This document shows, in pieces, positions 4,216 to 6,162 of a stretch of 6,162 nt of DNA (positions are counted from its first letter, which is position 1; each line of letters begins with the position of its first letter). Under the pieces are notes generated by a model that was given only the letters and a program-made list of their open reading frames with translations, was not told where the DNA came from and ran no database searches. Location: contig CALRFM010000066.1 of NCBI GenBank assembly GCA_943356515.1, positions 1 through 6,162 of the forward strand. Direction: 5' to 3'. Both the position numbers and the translations under genes were made by a program. This DNA comes from Patescibacteria group bacterium. GTDB lineage: Bacteria > Patescibacteriota > Microgenomatia > UBA1406 > GWC2-37-13.

Positions 4216-5976
4216 TCACTTTACCACCACACTCTTTGCTAAGTTTCGAGGCTTATCGGGATCAAATCCTTTAGCTAAAGCCAAGTAGTATCCCATCAGT
4301 TGAGCTACCACCACATTGGGTATTACGGTGCAGTCACCACAATCTGGGATATGAATAAACTCATCATACGCCTCATGATTTGTATCTGACAGTCCAATGA
4401 CATACCCTCCACGAGCCCGCACCTCATATGCTGCCGATATGGTATCTTCATACGTCTCATCATGAGGATTAAAAAGGATTATTGGGGTACCTTTTGCTAC
4501 GAGTGCTAGTACGCCATGTTTCAACTCTCCTGCGGCAAATCCTTCAGCATGCACATAGGAAACTTCTTTTATCTTTAATGCCGATTCAAGTGCTGCTGGG
4601 TATGACAATCCTCTTCCCAGAACAAAGATGCTCGTACTATCTTTCATTCCATGTACGATCTGCTCAATGTCGTTTTGATTATCTATCAATGTTGAAATGG
4701 CCTTGATGGCTGTATCCAAATGATCTATTCCCTTATCGTAGCTGCCATTCATTTCATGAGCCAGTAAGTAGAGGTACGCAATTTTTGCCGTGTATGCCTT
4801 GGTTGAAGCAACTGCTTTTTCTGGCCCGGCGTTTAACAGAATATTTGTATCTGCTTTTCGATACAAAGTTGAGCCGATAGAATTGGTTATAGCTAAAATC
4901 TGAGCATTTTTCTGTTTGGCACTATCTACTGCCGATATGGTATCTATGGTTTCCCCAGATTGAGAAAGAGGGATAATAAGCGATTTGTCGGTAAGGAAAT
5001 CTACTAAGTATGAAAACTCTGAGCCAATAGAATGGTTTATATGGCGCTTTGCGATTTTAGAAAATAAATACGTTCCAGCAAGTGCGGCGTAGGATGCAGT
5101 ACCACAACCAATGAGGTACGTTTCGTGTGCATTCTTTATGAGTGTTGCGGCTTTTTGTATATCCTCATAACCCGACTTACTTATTGTTTGCAGGACGGTG
5201 GGTTGTTCTTCTATCTCTTTAAGCATAAAATATTCGTAGTCTCCCTTGGTTGCCATTTGAGCATCGTAGGGGAGTGATATGAATGTTGGTTGCTTCTCTT
5301 GGCCCTGCTTATCAAAGATCGTGAGAGCATCTGTAGTTAGTTTGGCAGATTCCCCATCTTCCAAAAAATATACTTCCTTTGTGTGGGGAAGAATAGCACT
5401 GGCGCCTGATGCAATATAGTATCCATCACTAGCTTTTCCAATAACTATTGGTGAACCATTTTTTATAATATAAAACGTTTGATGCTTGGGAAAAAGGACA
5501 ATCACCGCATTCATACCGTCTATCGCTTGCTTTGTTTGTTTCATAACGTTACCGAGGTCTTGTGATGATGTAAGAAACTCCTCTATAAGATGAGCTATAA
5601 CCTCTGAGTCGGTTTCAGATTTAAACGTATGACCCTTTGCCTCAAGCTCTGTTTTCAGCTTGTCAAAATTTTCTACAATACCATTGTGAACCAGCACGAC
5701 ATCGCCTGTGCAATCGGTGTGTGGATGAGCATTTTCCCTAGATATAGCTCCATGGGTTGCCCAGCGGGTGTGACCAATTCCAATTGAAGATTGAATGTCT
5801 GGTGCTTTTGCGTCCCCAATTTTCCCTGGGTGTTTTGTTATATGTACTGTTCCATCGGATTTTTGTAGTGCTATACCCCATGAGTCGTACCCACGATATT
5901 CCAGAGATTTGAGTCCTTCTAGAATAGAAGTTGAAGCGTCTTGTTTAGTTCCGATGTATCCAAATATTCCGCACAT
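4216..5976 (-). CDS. glmS: Glutamine--fructose-6-phosphate aminotransferase (isomerizing), GlmS
   Basis: GlmS makes glucosamine-6-phosphate from fructose-6-phosphate and glutamine, the first step toward UDP-GlcNAc for peptidoglycan and glycans. The 586-residue product starts MCGIFGYIG, with Cys2 becoming the N-terminal nucleophile. An ATG at 6003 is in frame but would bury that cysteine, so it is rejected. The glutaminase domain has RGYDSWG (28-34; RGYDSAG is common), HTRWATHG (69-76), HNGIVEN (97-103) and ETDSEV (121-126). The two SIS domains carry CGTASYAALAG (291-301), SQSGETIDT (339-347), VASTKAYT (389-396) and HAEGFAAGELKHG (476-488). By alignment to the E. coli isomerase residues, E471, H487 and K581 are kept. 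The C-terminus is PRNLAKSVVVK. Length is slightly below the E. coli enzyme's 609. It begins 32 bp inside the preceding minus-strand gene. No space exists for a glmS ribozyme. Confidence 0.98.
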   Translation of the reverse strand: MCGIFGYIGTKQDASTSILEGLKSLEYRGYDSWGIALQKSDGTVHITKHPGKIGDAKAPDIQSSIGIGHTRWATHGAISRENAHPHTDCTGDVVLVHNGIVENFDKLKTELEAKGHTFKSETDSEVIAHLIEEFLTSSQDLGNVMKQTKQAIDGMNAVIVLFPKHQTFYIIKNGSPIVIGKASDGYYIASGASAILPHTKEVYFLEDGESAKLTTDALTIFDKQGQEKQPTFISLPYDAQMATKGDYEYFMLKEIEEQPTVLQTISKSGYEDIQKAATLIKNAHETYLIGCGTASYAALAGTYLFSKIAKRHINHSIGSEFSYLVDFLTDKSLIIPLSQSGETIDTISAVDSAKQKNAQILAITNSIGSTLYRKADTNILLNAGPEKAVASTKAYTAKIAYLYLLAHEMNGSYDKGIDHLDTAIKAISTLIDNQNDIEQIVHGMKDSTSIFVLGRGLSYPAALESALKIKEVSYVHAEGFAAGELKHGVLALVAKGTPIILFNPHDETYEDTISAAYEVRARGGYVIGLSDTNHEAYDEFIHIPDCGDCTVIPNVVVAQLMGYYLALAKGFDPDKPRNLAKSVVVK

Positions 5977-6160
5977 ACTGGTATATTCTATCAAAGAAAG
6001 CACCTATCACTATAAGCATCCATCCGAGTATAGGGAGACCAAAAGGTACGGCTCTCGTTAGTATTTTAGTAATGTAGTATTCGATTCGTACACTCTCACG
6101 CTGCGTAATGAGCGATTGAATCGTTTGTTCTTTGAGTGGTTCGAGGATATGTTTGCTGTA
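5945..6160 (-). CDS. C-terminal end of an unidentified membrane protein (5' end beyond the window)
   Basis: The minus strand stays open from the right edge to a TAA at 5947-5945, giving 71 residues with no start inside the window. The first part is charged and helix-like (EPLKEQTIQSLITQRESVRIE). It is followed by one strong hydrophobic segment (AVPFGLPILGWMLIVIGAFF, about 39-58) and a basic tail (RIYQYVRNIWIHRN). That composition suits a membrane protein with a C-terminal transmembrane helix and cytoplasmic basic end. I do not recognise the family. The end overlaps the glmS coding region by 32 bp in another frame, and the glmS promoter lies inside it. The other two minus-strand frames hit stops in this stretch, which mildly supports this one. 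It could still be a chance open frame. Confidence 0.5.
   Translation of the reverse strand, partial: YSKHILEPLKEQTIQSLITQRESVRIEYYITKILTRAVPFGLPILGWMLIVIGAFFDRIYQYVRNIWIHRN
5985..5993 (-). promoter_or_regulatory. Extended -10 promoter of glmS
   Basis: On the minus strand TGATAGAAT gives a TGN extension plus TAGAAT (5990 to 5985), followed by 8 nt and the ATG of glmS at 5976. No Shine-Dalgarno precedes that ATG. It lies inside the reading frame of the upstream membrane protein, so glmS would be transcribed from within its neighbour. No -35 match is evident. The 8-nt gap is slightly long for a strictly leaderless start, so a 1-2 nt leader is possible. Confidence 0.5.
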
Positions 6161-6162
6161 TT

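Noticed and set aside
5977..6003. Longer glmS start at 6003 (MLSLIEYTS extension)
   Set aside because: The glutaminase needs the Cys after the initiator Met as N-terminal nucleophile, so the start must be the MCGIF Met at 5976. The extension also contains the -10 box.
5977..6162. glmS ribozyme upstream of glmS
   Set aside because: The upstream sequence is open reading frame of a neighbour, a promoter lies 8 nt before the ATG, and no 5' leader of ribozyme size is available.

Overview
The window reads like an ordinary stretch of a small, AT-leaning bacterial chromosome. It holds compact single genes, tiny intergenic gaps, no recognisable Shine-Dalgarno before most starts, and hairpin repeats of the kind common in Patescibacteria/CPR (Parcubacteria-like) genomes. 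That placement is an inference from style and protein flavour, not from a marker gene. UGA clearly acts as a stop (it ends the LOG, glycosyltransferase and GlmS genes), so the genetic code is not the UGA=Gly code of Gracilibacteria/Absconditabacteria.

Layout. 2-2101 (+) is the C-terminal four fifths of secA, open at the left edge. 2104-2610 is a compact unit: a DUF559 (PD-(D/E)XK-like) endonuclease gene bracketed by two inverted copies of a two-hairpin repeat (L and R). An 8-bp direct repeat lies just outside it. 2647-3180 (+) is a LOG-family phosphoribohydrolase gene. 3183-3250 is a third copy (B) of the same repeat. 3251-3393 holds a possible minus-strand remnant of a small membrane protein gene, a second and unrelated hairpin repeat, and the promoter of the next gene. 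3394-4206 (+) is a GT-A family 2 glycosyltransferase. 4216-5976 (-) is glmS, convergent with the glycosyltransferase and only 9 bp from it. 5945-6160 (-) is the 3' end of an apparent membrane protein gene that overlaps the glmS start and runs off the right edge.

The genes do not form one pathway. SecA (protein export), GlmS (UDP-GlcNAc precursor) and the glycosyltransferase (surface glycan) all serve the envelope, but each seems to be transcribed separately. Each complete gene has a -10-like hexamer 6-8 nt before its ATG; for LOG, the glycosyltransferase and glmS it is a TGN-extended -10. This implies leaderless mRNAs.

The most interesting structure is the DUF559 gene inside inverted palindromic repeats, with a third gene-less copy nearby. 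It resembles, by analogy only, a REP/RAYT-type or MITE-like element in which a nuclease takes the place of a transposase. The hairpin stems of the three copies keep their pairing while their sequences differ. Removing the unit together with one direct repeat leaves a plausible uninterrupted secA-to-LOG junction.
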